Shown: positions 23,097-31,613 of the stretch, piece after piece | Layout of the letters: each line of letters opens with the position of its first letter | How positions within the stretch are numbered: the stretch's first letter is position 1 | DNA from: DASRJJ01 sp050730855 | Lineage (GTDB): Bacteria > Patescibacteriota > Saccharimonadia > Saccharimonadales > UBA4665 | Assembly (NCBI GenBank): GCA_050730855.1 | Contig: JBOHNU010000003.1 | Coordinates: 1-64,000, forward strand | Direction of reading: 5' to 3' | DNA: 64,000 bases | The notes under the pieces: generated by a model | Seen by the model: the letters and a program-made list of their open reading frames with translations, nothing else | What the model was told of the DNA's origin: nothing | Database searches by the model: none | Position numbers and translations under genes: made by a program

Positions 23097-24425
23097 ATGG
23101 GCGTAAGGGATGTGATTACCGGCAGATTATTGGTCGCGGCCAGCCCGCGATTTACGGACGAACAGGTGGTGGAAACGCTGCATCTCTTGATTGCGCAAGG
23201 GGTGCGCCGCGGAGCGAACACTATCCACATCGAGCCGCACAACCAGTATGTGTTGGTGCGCTACCGGATTGACGGAGTGTTGCGCGGCGCCCACAAACTG
23301 CCGCGCGCCGCATCCGCCGTGCTTATGGCCACGCTCAAGCAGCTGGCCGATCTTGCGCCGCACGACACCTACACACCCCAAGACGGCCAATTTGTAGCCG
23401 AAGCTAGCGGCCACCAGCCGGTGCATGTGCGCGTGTCGGTTATGCCGGTGCTCGGCGGCGAAAAGGCCGTACTGCACCTGCTGCCCGAGCAAAATTCGCC
23501 CGCCGGTCTAGCTACACTGGGCTTTTGGGGCGAAAACTTGCAGACCATTCAGGAACTATTGGCTCGCCCGCAAGGCTTGATCACGGTTGCCGGGCCAAGA
23601 CACTCCGGAAAAACCACCACGCTCTACAGCATGCTACAGCTGGTACACAAGCCTGGGCACAGCGTGGCCACACTGGAAGAACACCGCACAATCCGCCTGA
23701 CTGGCGCCAGCCAGAGCTACCTGCACAACCACGGTTCACACGCCATGGCGTCCGGACTGCAAGCGCTTTTGCGCCAAGACCCAAACGTCATCCTGCTCGG
23801 CAGCATTCCCGACGGCGAAACCGCCGAGCAGACGCTCAGCGCCGCCACCTCCGGCCACTTGCTGTTGGCCGAATTGCCCGCCGACGATGCCGTAACCGGC
23901 ACGCTGCGGCTGCGGTCGCTGGTACACTCGCCCTTCATGCTGGCCACCGGACTAAAAGCCGCCGTTGGGCAGCGGCTGGTGCGCACCCTCTGCCCGCATT
24001 GCCGCCAGCGTTTTGAGCTAACGGACGAGTTGCGCAAAAAATTAGAAACGGCTTTTGGCATAGCCACCCCGGCCGACCGCACGCGCGTGTTCGAACTTGA
24101 GCTAGCCGCTCAGCGCGCCGGGCTGGGCGATGCAGAACTCGCCTCGAGCAAACACAGCGTAACCCGCGTCTGGCGCGCCCGCAAAGGCGGCTGCGAACAA
24201 TGCGGCCACAGCGGCTACAAAGGCCGCACCGTCATTTCCGAAATACTCGAAATTAACGAAACCATACAAAAAATGCTGCTGGCCTCCGAGCTGCCAACGC
24301 CGCTTCAGCTGCGCCGCGCGGCGTTAAAAGCCGGGTTTACGCCAATGGGACTCGACGGACTGGTTAAAATATTACGCGGGCAAACCACCGTGGCCGAGGT
24401 GCTGCGCGCTGTCACGCCATCTTAG
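23097..24425 (+). CDS. Type IV pilus/type II secretion ATPase homologue (PilB/GspE/PilT-like) with altered active site
   Basis: 442 aa. Core GspE-type ATPase without the long N-terminal domain of PilB. Walker A is AGPRHSGKTTTLYSM (near 166-180). The Asp box reads TLEEHRTIRL instead of TIEDPVE. The Walker B segment reads VILLGSIPDGETA (231-243) where VMVGEIRDxETA is expected, so the catalytic Glu is Ser236. The zinc tetracysteine is intact (CPHC and CEQCGHSGYKGR). ATP binding looks possible, hydrolysis doubtful. It lies 40 nt before a prepilin gene. TATACT lies 10 nt before the ATG. Confidence 0.88.
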   Translation: MGVRDVITGRLLVAASPRFTDEQVVETLHLLIAQGVRRGANTIHIEPHNQYVLVRYRIDGVLRGAHKLPRAASAVLMATLKQLADLAPHDTYTPQDGQFVAEASGHQPVHVRVSVMPVLGGEKAVLHLLPEQNSPAGLATLGFWGENLQTIQELLARPQGLITVAGPRHSGKTTTLYSMLQLVHKPGHSVATLEEHRTIRLTGASQSYLHNHGSHAMASGLQALLRQDPNVILLGSIPDGETAEQTLSAATSGHLLLAELPADDAVTGTLRLRSLVHSPFMLATGLKAAVGQRLVRTLCPHCRQRFELTDELRKKLETAFGIATPADRTRVFELELAAQRAGLGDAELASSKHSVTRVWRARKGGCEQCGHSGYKGRTVISEILEINETIQKMLLASELPTPLQLRRAALKAGFTPMGLDGLVKILRGQTTVAEVLRAVTPS

Positions 24426-24465
24426 CAATGCAAGCACCGTAATTCTGGTGTATACTCGTAGCTAG

Positions 24466-24939
24466 ATGAAATCGCTTCCACGCAATCAGTCTGGTTTTAC
24501 TATTATCGAGCTGGTGGTAGTTATAATAATCCTCTGTATTTTGGGTACACTAGTAGCGCTCACCTACAGCGGCGTGCAAGCCAGCAACCGCGATAAACAG
24601 CGCCAAGCCGACATTGAGACGCTGCAAAGCAAGCTGGAGATTTACCACGCCCAAAACGACAAGTACCCGTCGCTGGGCGAAATAAACAATCCCGCTTGGC
24701 GCGCCGAGCACATGCCGGAACTAAAGGAAGACACGCTCAAAGACCCGCGCTGGTCAGATAACGGCTCGTGCGCACAAGGCGGCCAGCCCATCCTCGGCGC
24801 TGGCGAGCACTGCTACCAATACGCAGCAACCGGCGCGGACGGCGCCGCCTGCGACAACGCCGGCGTACCGTGCGCGCAGTACACACTCACCGCCACGCTA
24901 GAAGACAACCAACCGTTCGTCAAAGCCAGCCTGAACTAA
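24466..24939 (+). CDS. Type IV pilin-like prepilin
   Basis: 157 aa. The N-terminus has a short basic leader and the prepilin peptidase site QSGFTIIELVVVI, cut after Gly with Glu at +5, then the hydrophobic assembly helix. The globular part has Cys residues (SCAQGG, EHCYQYA, ACDNAGVPCAQY) that could form disulfides, and an alpha-C region QRQADIETLQSKLEIYHAQN typical of TII-secretion-like pseudopilins. It follows the pilus ATPase homologue, so both likely serve a surface filament used for attachment or DNA uptake. TATACT lies 9 nt upstream of the ATG. Confidence 0.9.
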   Translation: MKSLPRNQSGFTIIELVVVIIILCILGTLVALTYSGVQASNRDKQRQADIETLQSKLEIYHAQNDKYPSLGEINNPAWRAEHMPELKEDTLKDPRWSDNGSCAQGGQPILGAGEHCYQYAATGADGAACDNAGVPCAQYTLTATLEDNQPFVKASLN

Positions 24940-24970
24940 ACGCCTTCTTTTGATCTGGAATAAATCGGCG

Positions 24971-26002
24971 TCAGATTATTGTGGTTTGGCCGCCGTTTGA
25001 CGACTGCCTGCCCAAATGTTGGTAGGTTTTGGGAGTGACTTTGCGGCCACGCGGGGTGCGCTCGAGCAGGCCGATTTGCATGAGGTACGGCTCGTAAAAA
25101 TCCTCGATGGTACTGCGTTCTTCGGCGGTTAGGGCGGCCAGCGTCTCCACGCCCACCGGGCCGCCATTGTAACTGTCGATAATAGCTGTAAGCAGCATGC
25201 GGTCGGCCGGATCAAGCCCCAGCTCGTCAACCTCCAGCAGTTCCAGTGCGTGGCGGCTAATGGCATCGTCGATAATTCCGTCGCCGTTAACATCGGCGTA
25301 GTCGCGCACGCGCTTTAGCAGGCGGTTGGCGATGCGCGGCGTCAGGCGCGAACGCTTGGACAATTCTTGCGCCGCCGACTGCTCGATCTTAACGCCTAGA
25401 ATGTTCGCGGCGCGCTGTAGGATTTGCTCGATTTCTCCGTGCGTATAAAACTCCAGGCGATGAATCATCCCAAAGCGGTCGCGGAGCGGCGCCGCCAGAT
25501 TGCCGGTGCGGGTAGTGGCGCCAATAAGGGTAAACTTGGGCAGGTCGAGCCGGAGCGACCGAGCGCTGGGACCTTTGCCCAGCATAATATCCAGCTTAAA
25601 GTCCTCCATGGCGCTGTACAGCACTTCCTCTATGCTGCGGTTAAGCCGGTGGATTTCGTCGATAAACAAAATGTCGCCATCGGCCAGGCTGGTGAGCATG
25701 CTGGCCAGATCGCCGGCGCGCTCGATGGCCGGGCCGCTTGTTATGCGGATTTGCGCGATCATCTCATTAGCCACCACACTTGCCAGCGTGGTTTTGCCAA
25801 GCCCGGGTGGCCCGTACAGCAACAGATGGTCGAGCGGCTCACCGCGCTTTTTGGCCGCCGCAATTGCCAATTGCAAATTCTTCTTAATCCGTTCTTGCCC
25901 GATGTAATTAGCAAAATCGCGCGGTCGCAGCGTGTTCTCCAGCTCTTGTTCCTGCTGGTTGTCGTCGTTCAAACCGGTGGTTACAATCCGTTCAACTGTC
26001 AT
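24971..26002 (-). CDS. ruvB: Holliday junction helicase RuvB
   Basis: 343-aa AAA+ branch-migration motor. DFANYIGQERIKKNLQLAI, Walker A LLYGPPGLGKTTLASVVA, Walker B GDILFIDEIHRL, sensor 1 TLIGATTRTG, and the C-terminal winged helix with GPVGVETLA and the Arg-rich LLERTPRGRKVT are all present. TAGAAT lies 8 nt before the ATG. Separated from ruvA only by an aldo/keto reductase gene. Confidence 0.98.
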   Translation of the reverse strand: MTVERIVTTGLNDDNQQEQELENTLRPRDFANYIGQERIKKNLQLAIAAAKKRGEPLDHLLLYGPPGLGKTTLASVVANEMIAQIRITSGPAIERAGDLASMLTSLADGDILFIDEIHRLNRSIEEVLYSAMEDFKLDIMLGKGPSARSLRLDLPKFTLIGATTRTGNLAAPLRDRFGMIHRLEFYTHGEIEQILQRAANILGVKIEQSAAQELSKRSRLTPRIANRLLKRVRDYADVNGDGIIDDAISRHALELLEVDELGLDPADRMLLTAIIDSYNGGPVGVETLAALTAEERSTIEDFYEPYLMQIGLLERTPRGRKVTPKTYQHLGRQSSNGGQTTII

Positions 26003-26013
26003 GTTCTACCATT

Positions 26014-26826
26014 CTACGCTATGTGCGTCGGATCCCAGCAGGTGCGGTAGTCTTGTTCCAGCTTGTCTATTTTTTGCAGATCATTTTTACTGAGTTTAAA
26101 ATCAAATACATCGATGTTTTCTTTTATTCGCTGTGCGTGAGTAGATTTAGGCAACGGCACCGTGCCTTGTTCGATACACCAACGAATCATAATTTGGGCT
26201 GGAGTTTTGCCATATTGTTTGCCGATTTGAGCCAAGGTGGGGTTGTCTAATCCATAGCCGTGAGCGAGAGGAGAGTATGCCTCCACGACGATATCGTGCT
26301 TCTGGCAAAATGCTACCAACTGTGGTTGCTGCAAATACACGTGCAGTTCAACCTGATTTACGACTGGCTTGATGGAAGACTCTTTTAATAATTCTTCCAG
26401 ATGGGTAATGGTGTAATTGCTGACGCCGATCGCTTTAGCACGGCCGGACTGTGCTATTTTTTCCATGAGGCGCCAGGCCGGACGACGTAGCTCAGTAACA
26501 GGGAAGTGCAGCAATAATAAATCAACGTAATCAGTCTGTAAGTTCTTGAGCGAACCATCAAAGCTCTCCTCTAGGTCCGTCCACCACATATTATCGTTCC
26601 AAATTTTGGTGGTTATAAACAGGTCTTTGCGGTCAATACCGCTTCCCTTTAACGCCTTGCCTACGAGTGCTTCGTTCTCGTAAATTTGGGCCGTGTCGAA
26701 GTGGCGATAGCCGGCTTCTATAGCCGCTTTAACTGCAGCCGTACATTCGGCTTCGTCTTTAATACGCCAGGTGCCAAATCCAAGTTGGGGCATTGTTGTT
26801 CCATTGTTCAGTTTTTTGCTTAGCAT
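26014..26826 (-). CDS. Aldo/keto reductase
   Basis: 270-aa TIM-barrel NAD(P)H oxidoreductase of the 2,5-diketo-gluconate reductase-like group. The tetrad is visible: Asp and Tyr in YRHFDTAQIYENE, Lys in DLFITTKIW, His in DLLLLHFP. The cofactor signature PLPKSTHAQRIKENIDVFDF lies near the C-terminus. Shine-Dalgarno AAAGGGAA precedes the ATG. It splits ruvA from ruvB on the same strand. It probably reduces sugar-derived or reactive aldehydes (family-level inference). Confidence 0.92.
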   Translation of the reverse strand: MLSKKLNNGTTMPQLGFGTWRIKDEAECTAAVKAAIEAGYRHFDTAQIYENEALVGKALKGSGIDRKDLFITTKIWNDNMWWTDLEESFDGSLKNLQTDYVDLLLLHFPVTELRRPAWRLMEKIAQSGRAKAIGVSNYTITHLEELLKESSIKPVVNQVELHVYLQQPQLVAFCQKHDIVVEAYSPLAHGYGLDNPTLAQIGKQYGKTPAQIMIRWCIEQGTVPLPKSTHAQRIKENIDVFDFKLSKNDLQKIDKLEQDYRTCWDPTHIA

Positions 26827-26835
26827 AGTTCCCTT

Positions 26836-27420
26836 TCAGCGCGTTACTCTTAAGGCCTTTTTGATTCGGTCTTCGATGGGCAAAGTGCTGTCCACGGTCT
26901 GCAGCGCAATTGTGGCGTCTTGCGGAGTGTAACCTAAGGCGACGAGCGCTTCAACAGCTTCGTCGGTAAGTAAACTTGCGTCCGATTGCAGCATGCCGGT
27001 TGTTGCCAAATCTACGCCGGCCAAGCCTACCTTATCCTTCAGCTCGACCACAATTCGCTCGGCAACGCGCTTGCCCACACCGTTGGCTTTTTGGATAGAT
27101 TTGACGTCGCCGCCAGCAATAGCCGCGCGCACCGCAGTGCTGTTGCCGATGTTTAAAACACTTAAAGCCATCTTAGGGCCAACACCGTTAACGTCTAGGA
27201 GTTGCTCGAACAAATGCTTGGTGTCGGGGGTTAAAAACCCAAATAAATCGTGTGACGTTTCGCGAATGTGCTCGTGCACGTACAACTTGGCTTTATCACC
27301 AATCCCTAGCCGCCCAAAGTCGTCGACCGCCACGAATAGCCCGTATCCAACACCGCTGACGTCCAGCACAATGTGATCCATCGGCTTCTCGGCAACCACC
27401 CCGGTTAGCATCGCAATCAT
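26836..27420 (-). CDS. ruvA: Holliday junction protein RuvA
   Basis: 194 aa. OB domain MIAMLTGVVAEKPMDHIVLD with GVGYGLFVA; tandem HhH domain with LLDVNGVGPKMALSVL and IQKANGVGKRVAERIVVEL; and a C-terminal RuvB-binding domain with EAVEALVALGYTPQDA. The start at 27420 matches the RuvA consensus N-terminus, and CATACT lies 7 nt upstream. Same strand as ruvB and ruvC. Confidence 0.97.
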   Translation of the reverse strand: MIAMLTGVVAEKPMDHIVLDVSGVGYGLFVAVDDFGRLGIGDKAKLYVHEHIRETSHDLFGFLTPDTKHLFEQLLDVNGVGPKMALSVLNIGNSTAVRAAIAGGDVKSIQKANGVGKRVAERIVVELKDKVGLAGVDLATTGMLQSDASLLTDEAVEALVALGYTPQDATIALQTVDSTLPIEDRIKKALRVTR

Positions 27421-27462
27421 ACACCACAGTATGTCACAGGAGTGAATCTGGCTCAAATACGC

Positions 27463-27468
27463 TATACT
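27463..27468 (+). promoter_or_regulatory. -10 box of the zinc-ribbon/bPH gene
   Basis: TATACT, 6 nt before a GTG at 27475, with no Shine-Dalgarno between. Leaderless geometry with a non-ATG start. Confidence 0.6.
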
Positions 27469-27474
27469 TTAAGA

Positions 27475-28155
27475 GTGAAGAAGATTTACTGCAGCAACTG
27501 CGGCCAGCTGGTGGAGGAGTCGGCAAACTTTTGCAGATATTGCGGCGCAGCGTTGCGCGGCGCCGAATCGAGCCAGTTCCGTGCTACGGCCAAGCCGGCT
27601 CATCCGGCCGAGGTACAAAAAAAACAATACCTGGCCGACCCCAAACTGACCGCTCTGGCGAACGAGCTGGTGCCTCGCCGCCACCTAACCCCGGCTGCCA
27701 AATTGCTATTTTTTATTAACTACGTCGGCATTACGTCGCTACTGCTGCCGTTGTTTGCTGTCGGGATTTACTTCGAGCCGCTGGTGGCCGCGCTGCTAGC
27801 CACCTATTTTGTAATCCTCTACTCCATTGCCGTGCTGGTATATAACCATTTTTACTTTTCGGTAGAAACCGAGGGCTTTCGCATAGACTACGGAATTATC
27901 AACAAACGCCACATCACCGTCCCTTTCCGCCAAATCCAAAACGTCAACATAACCCGAACGCTGGTTGACCGGATGCTGGGCATAGGCAAGCTCGAGATAG
28001 AAAGCGCCGGCAGCACCCAAATGCAAAAACGCGATGTCGTAGGCGGCACGCGCAGCAAGGCCGAGGGTTTCCTACCAGGCCTAACCATGAAAGAGGCCGA
28101 GCACCTGCACGACCTGATACTACAAAAATCCATGTACGAACAGCAAAAAAACTAA
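27475..28155 (+). CDS. Zinc-ribbon membrane protein with bacterial PH domain
   Basis: 226 aa. N-terminal zinc ribbon KKIYCSNCGQLVEESANF followed by CRYCGAAL gives two CxxC knuckles. A linker leads to two membrane helices (about 85-130), then a YdbS/YdbT-like bPH_2 domain with IDYGIINKRHITVPFRQIQN and a conserved DRMLGIGKLEIESAG. Function of this domain pair is unknown. GTG at 27475 is taken as start, from the -10 position and because it directly precedes the zinc ribbon. It converges on ruvC and their stop codons overlap. Confidence 0.82.
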   Translation: MKKIYCSNCGQLVEESANFCRYCGAALRGAESSQFRATAKPAHPAEVQKKQYLADPKLTALANELVPRRHLTPAAKLLFFINYVGITSLLLPLFAVGIYFEPLVAALLATYFVILYSIAVLVYNHFYFSVETEGFRIDYGIINKRHITVPFRQIQNVNITRTLVDRMLGIGKLEIESAGSTQMQKRDVVGGTRSKAEGFLPGLTMKEAEHLHDLILQKSMYEQQKN

Positions 28156-28619
28156 AGGCTTCTCGCGCATGTAAGCGCCGCGGCCAGCGCGTCGGCGGCA
28201 TCGTCCGGCTTGGGAGCCTCTTTTAATTTGAGCAGTACCCGCACCATTTCCTGCATCTGTTTTTTGTCGGCTTTGCCATAGCCGGCGATCGCCAGCTTAA
28301 TCTGCATTGGTGTGTACTCGTAGATTTTAAGATTATTTAAACGAGCGCACAGAAGCACCACACCGCGCGCCTGGCTAACGGTCATTGCCGTAGTGACGTT
28401 GCGCGCAAAAAACAGTTTTTCTACCGATATAACAGTGGGCTTGGTTTGGACAATGATGTCGCTCAGCTCCTGGAAAATTGTCTCCAGACGTACGGCGTCG
28501 TCTTCTTTAACCGGAGTGCGGATAACGCCCGCGTCGACAAGCTGGGTTTTGTCACCATCAACGTCGATTACCCCAAAACCTAAAATGCCCGTTCCCGGGT
28601 CAATGCCAAGGATTCTCAT
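28152..28619 (-). CDS. ruvC: Holliday junction resolvase RuvC
   Basis: 155-aa RNase H-fold nuclease. The acidic residues are in MRILGIDPGTGILGFGVID (Asp7), ISVEKLFFARNVTTAM (Glu), and the C-terminal DDAADALAAALTCA (Asp pair). The start at 28619 has AAAGGTGG at good spacing and overlaps the preceding NUDIX gene by 20 nt. It completes ruvABC within 3.7 kb. Confidence 0.96.
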   Translation of the reverse strand: MRILGIDPGTGILGFGVIDVDGDKTQLVDAGVIRTPVKEDDAVRLETIFQELSDIIVQTKPTVISVEKLFFARNVTTAMTVSQARGVVLLCARLNNLKIYEYTPMQIKLAIAGYGKADKKQMQEMVRVLLKLKEAPKPDDAADALAAALTCARSL

Positions 28620-29094
28620 CGGCCACCTTTCGCACATATGTGCGCCAATCTATGCTGCTGGCGACTGTAATTTCGTTGAGTTTTTCCAGCGGCAGCCATT
28701 CCGGCATGCGGGCGTATTCTTTCTCGAATTCGTCAAAACCGTCGACAGAAAGCTGGCCGCCCTTAAATGTGCATGAATAATACATCATAATAGACTGCAC
28801 AGAACGATCTCTTATTAACATTCTAAAAAAACTGGATGTTGCGGCTACGAGCATCGGGTTTTCGACATCAATTCCGGTTTCCTCTTTTGTTTCGCGCACC
28901 GCTGCCTCCTCTGGAGTTTCTCCCAGGTCAATCCCGCCGCCGGGCAGGTCGTAGCCATCGAACTGGGGCGAAACCAGTAATGCGCCGTCCTTAATTACGA
29001 TTGCGTATGCCGATGGTCGCCAGGTTAATGAAGATACCGGCACATCATGCTTACCCCCGTGCACATCAACACAGGTGACGATTTTGCTCGGCAC
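28600..29094 (-). CDS. NUDIX hydrolase
   Basis: 164 aa with a full Nudix box: GGGIDLGETPEEAAVRETKE followed by ETGID (GX5EX7REUXEEXGU all present). Upstream strand KDGALLVSPQF and downstream FFRMLIRDRSVQSIMMYYSC complete the fold. Substrate unknown; a nucleotide-sanitising role would suit its position between yebC and ruvC. Start is GTG in a TAGTG overlap with the yebC stop. Confidence 0.88.
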   Translation of the reverse strand: MPSKIVTCVDVHGGKHDVPVSSLTWRPSAYAIVIKDGALLVSPQFDGYDLPGGGIDLGETPEEAAVRETKEETGIDVENPMLVAATSSFFRMLIRDRSVQSIMMYYSCTFKGGQLSVDGFDEFEKEYARMPEWLPLEKLNEITVASSIDWRTYVRKVADENPWH

Positions 29095-29816
29095 TACAAA
29101 AGCTCCTCGGGGATGTCGAAGTTTACGTGGGTGTTTGTTACGTCGTCGATGTCTTCGAGCGCATCCATCAGGCGCATAATTTTGCCAGCGGTTTCTTTAT
29201 CGCTGACAGCGATGGTTGTGTTTGGGACGTAGGTCAGCTCGGCTTCGAGGACTTCCGCACCGCTGCCGCGCAAGGCGTCGCGGACTTTGGCGAGCGCCGT
29301 CGGCTCGGTGTAAATAATCGATTCTTCGCCCTCTTCTTGCACATCTTCAGCGCCGGCGTCGAGCGCCTGCATGAGCAATTCGTCACCCTTGCCTTTGACG
29401 CGGATCATGCCGCGGCGGTCAAACTGGAAGGCTACCGCGCCTTTTTCGGCAACATTGCCGCCGTGCTTGCTAAACGCCGAGCGGACTTCGGGATAAGTGC
29501 GATTGATGTTGTCGGTGGCGCACTCCACCAAAATAGCCACACCGCCCGAGCCGTAACCTTCGTACATTACCTCTTGCAGCTGTGCGGCGTTTTTGTCGGC
29601 CACGCGGGCGATAGCACGCTCAATATTGACCAAGGGCATATTAGCGGCTTTGGCTTTGTCTATCGCCAGGCGCAGGGCAAAGTTTGTTTCGGGGTCGGTG
29701 CCGCTGCGGGCGGCGATGGCAACAGCGTTGCCAAGTTTAGTAAAAATCGCGCCGCGAGCCGCATCTTTGGCGCCCTTTTCGCGTTTAATCGTTGACCATT
29801 TGGAGTGTCCTGACAT
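29094..29816 (-). CDS. yebC: YebC/PmpR-family protein
   Basis: 240 aa, standard length. The N-terminus MSGHSKWSTIKREKGAKDAA is the family signature, followed by the Gly-rich VMYEGYGSGGVAILVECATDNINRTYPEVR. Known members act as transcriptional regulators or, as recently shown, as ribosome-associated factors that relieve stalling at proline runs. A TATAAT about 28 nt upstream and AGGG before the ATG make it a leadered gene. It often accompanies ruvC, as here. Confidence 0.96.
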   Translation of the reverse strand: MSGHSKWSTIKREKGAKDAARGAIFTKLGNAVAIAARSGTDPETNFALRLAIDKAKAANMPLVNIERAIARVADKNAAQLQEVMYEGYGSGGVAILVECATDNINRTYPEVRSAFSKHGGNVAEKGAVAFQFDRRGMIRVKGKGDELLMQALDAGAEDVQEEGEESIIYTEPTALAKVRDALRGSGAEVLEAELTYVPNTTIAVSDKETAGKIMRLMDALEDIDDVTNTHVNFDIPEELL

Positions 29817-29925
29817 GCGAGTATCCCTGTTTCGTATCTGTTATTATACCAGCCCGGCATATCCCACGCCATAGCATTGCGATATGCTCGTAACGGGGAA
29901 AATGCGTGAGGAGCCGATATGGGCT

Positions 29926-31515
29926 CTAATCTTCCAATCGGATGATGCGGGCTTCTAGCGGCTGCATCAAATGCGGGTCGACCTGCGGGCCGTGTGTCGA
30001 GAAGATGAGTTTGTCTTTTACCTCAAGAGGCGCGGTTTCTTGCGGTGAAAAATTAATAATCGTAGCCAGGCGCTCTTTGTCGTACGCGCGGATAAAGCCA
30101 AACAGCTGCGGATGGTGCAGCTCTAGCGGAAGGTAGGTGCCATACATCATTGTCTTAGACTGATGCCGGAAGTTGATGAGCCACCGGTATATCGAGAGCA
30201 GTGAGGCCGGATTTTGCGCTGCGGCCGCCACATTAATTTGCTGATAGTCCTCGTTAACCGGCAGCCAGGGCTGGCCAGTTGTAAAGCCGGCGTTCGGCTC
30301 GGCCGACCACTGCATGGGTGTGCGTGCCGGGTCACGATTAAACCGGATATTTGCTCCCTTGCCTTGAACATCCAGCGCGTCTTTAGGATCAATAAACCGG
30401 TCACGCATGCCGATTTCCTCGCCATAGTACACAACAGCCACACCAGGCAGGGTAAGTTGCATCACCGCGGCGGCGGCCGTCGCCCGCACACCAAACCGCG
30501 TTGCCACTCGGCTGCTATCGTGATTGCCGAGCACATATACCGCGGTATCGACAGGGCGAATAATAGCCTGGTAGTCGTTTACGGACGATTTAAAATCGTT
30601 TATCTGCCAACCCTTGCCCACATACTGCAAGTTAAACGGTGCCGCCACCCGCGGATCCACATGCTCATAATACTGCTGGTACCAGGCGATATCCGGCTGG
30701 GCGTGCGGCCGTGCCTCTAAAAACATGAAACTACCGGGTGTTTGCAGCAAAATCGTGGCCAGCTCTTGAAGGTACTTAAAAAGGCGGTACTGGCGTTTGC
30801 TGTAAACATGCAATAGCGAATCGTATGGCATATCGACGTTAGGCTGGAACGCCGGATTGTTGGGATCGTCGCGTAGCGCCTTGTCTTTAGCAAACCAGTC
30901 CACGGCGTCAACACGGAAGCCATCGACGCCGCGTACCAACCAAAACTTCATCACTTCTTGCATAGCCTGCCGCACTTCGGGGTTATCCCAGTTAAGGTCG
31001 GGTTGCTGTTTGGCAAAACTATGCAGGTAGTACTGGCCGGTCTGCGGATCGTACTCCCACGCCGAGCCGCCGAACACGCTCAGCCAGTTGTTCGGAGGGG
31101 TACTGTCCGACTTTCCATCGTGCCACATATACCAGTTGCGCTTGGGGTTTTCTTTACTGCTCTGCGACTCCTTAAACCATGGATGCTGGTCGGACGTATG
31201 ATTAAATACCAGGTCGATAATCACTTTGATGCCGCGCTTGTGCGCCTCGACGACCAGCTGGTCGAAATCTGCCATCGTACCAAACATCGGGTCTACATTC
31301 TTGTGGTCGGTAACATCATAGCCAAAGTCAACCATTGGCGAGGGGTAGAACGGGCAAATCCAGATTGCATCAACACTCAAACTTTTTATGTAATCGAGCT
31401 GCTGTGTGATGCCTGGCAAGTCACCAACGCCATCTCCACTGGTATCTTTAAAGCTGCGGGGGTAAATCTCGTACACCACCATACCTGCCGGGAATGCGGA
31501 CAGAACAGCGTTCAC
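29926..31515 (-). CDS. GH13 alpha-glucosidase / oligo-glucosidase-like enzyme
   Basis: 529-aa retaining alpha-glycosidase of GH13. Conserved regions: VYEIYPRSFKDTSGDGVGDL, region I DLVFNHTSDQH, region II GFRVDAVDWF with the nucleophile Asp, region III Glu in FMFLEARPH, region IV VLGNHDSSR. The QPDLNWDNPEV motif is typical of oligo-1,6-glucosidase, alpha-glucosidase and trehalose-type members. Likely substrates are maltose, isomaltose, sucrose or trehalose; not decidable here. GTG at 31515 is used; ATG 11 codons later is possible. Divergent from a GT4 gene. Confidence 0.92.
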   Translation of the reverse strand: MNAVLSAFPAGMVVYEIYPRSFKDTSGDGVGDLPGITQQLDYIKSLSVDAIWICPFYPSPMVDFGYDVTDHKNVDPMFGTMADFDQLVVEAHKRGIKVIIDLVFNHTSDQHPWFKESQSSKENPKRNWYMWHDGKSDSTPPNNWLSVFGGSAWEYDPQTGQYYLHSFAKQQPDLNWDNPEVRQAMQEVMKFWLVRGVDGFRVDAVDWFAKDKALRDDPNNPAFQPNVDMPYDSLLHVYSKRQYRLFKYLQELATILLQTPGSFMFLEARPHAQPDIAWYQQYYEHVDPRVAAPFNLQYVGKGWQINDFKSSVNDYQAIIRPVDTAVYVLGNHDSSRVATRFGVRATAAAAVMQLTLPGVAVVYYGEEIGMRDRFIDPKDALDVQGKGANIRFNRDPARTPMQWSAEPNAGFTTGQPWLPVNEDYQQINVAAAAQNPASLLSIYRWLINFRHQSKTMMYGTYLPLELHHPQLFGFIRAYDKERLATIINFSPQETAPLEVKDKLIFSTHGPQVDPHLMQPLEARIIRLED

Positions 31516-31598
31516 CGGCCATTCCCAATCAACAAAACGATAAGCATAGCCGTATTATACCGTTACCGCCTTTCCGAAGCTACCTAACCCGGAAGTGT

Positions 31599-31604
31599 TA
31601 TAAT
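31599..31604 (+). promoter_or_regulatory. -10 box of the GT4 gene at 31614
   Basis: TATAAT, 9 nt before the in-frame ATG at 31614 (another ATG at 31610 is out of frame). The mRNA would have no leader or one of 2-3 nt. Confidence 0.55.
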
Positions 31605-31613
31605 TTAAGATGG

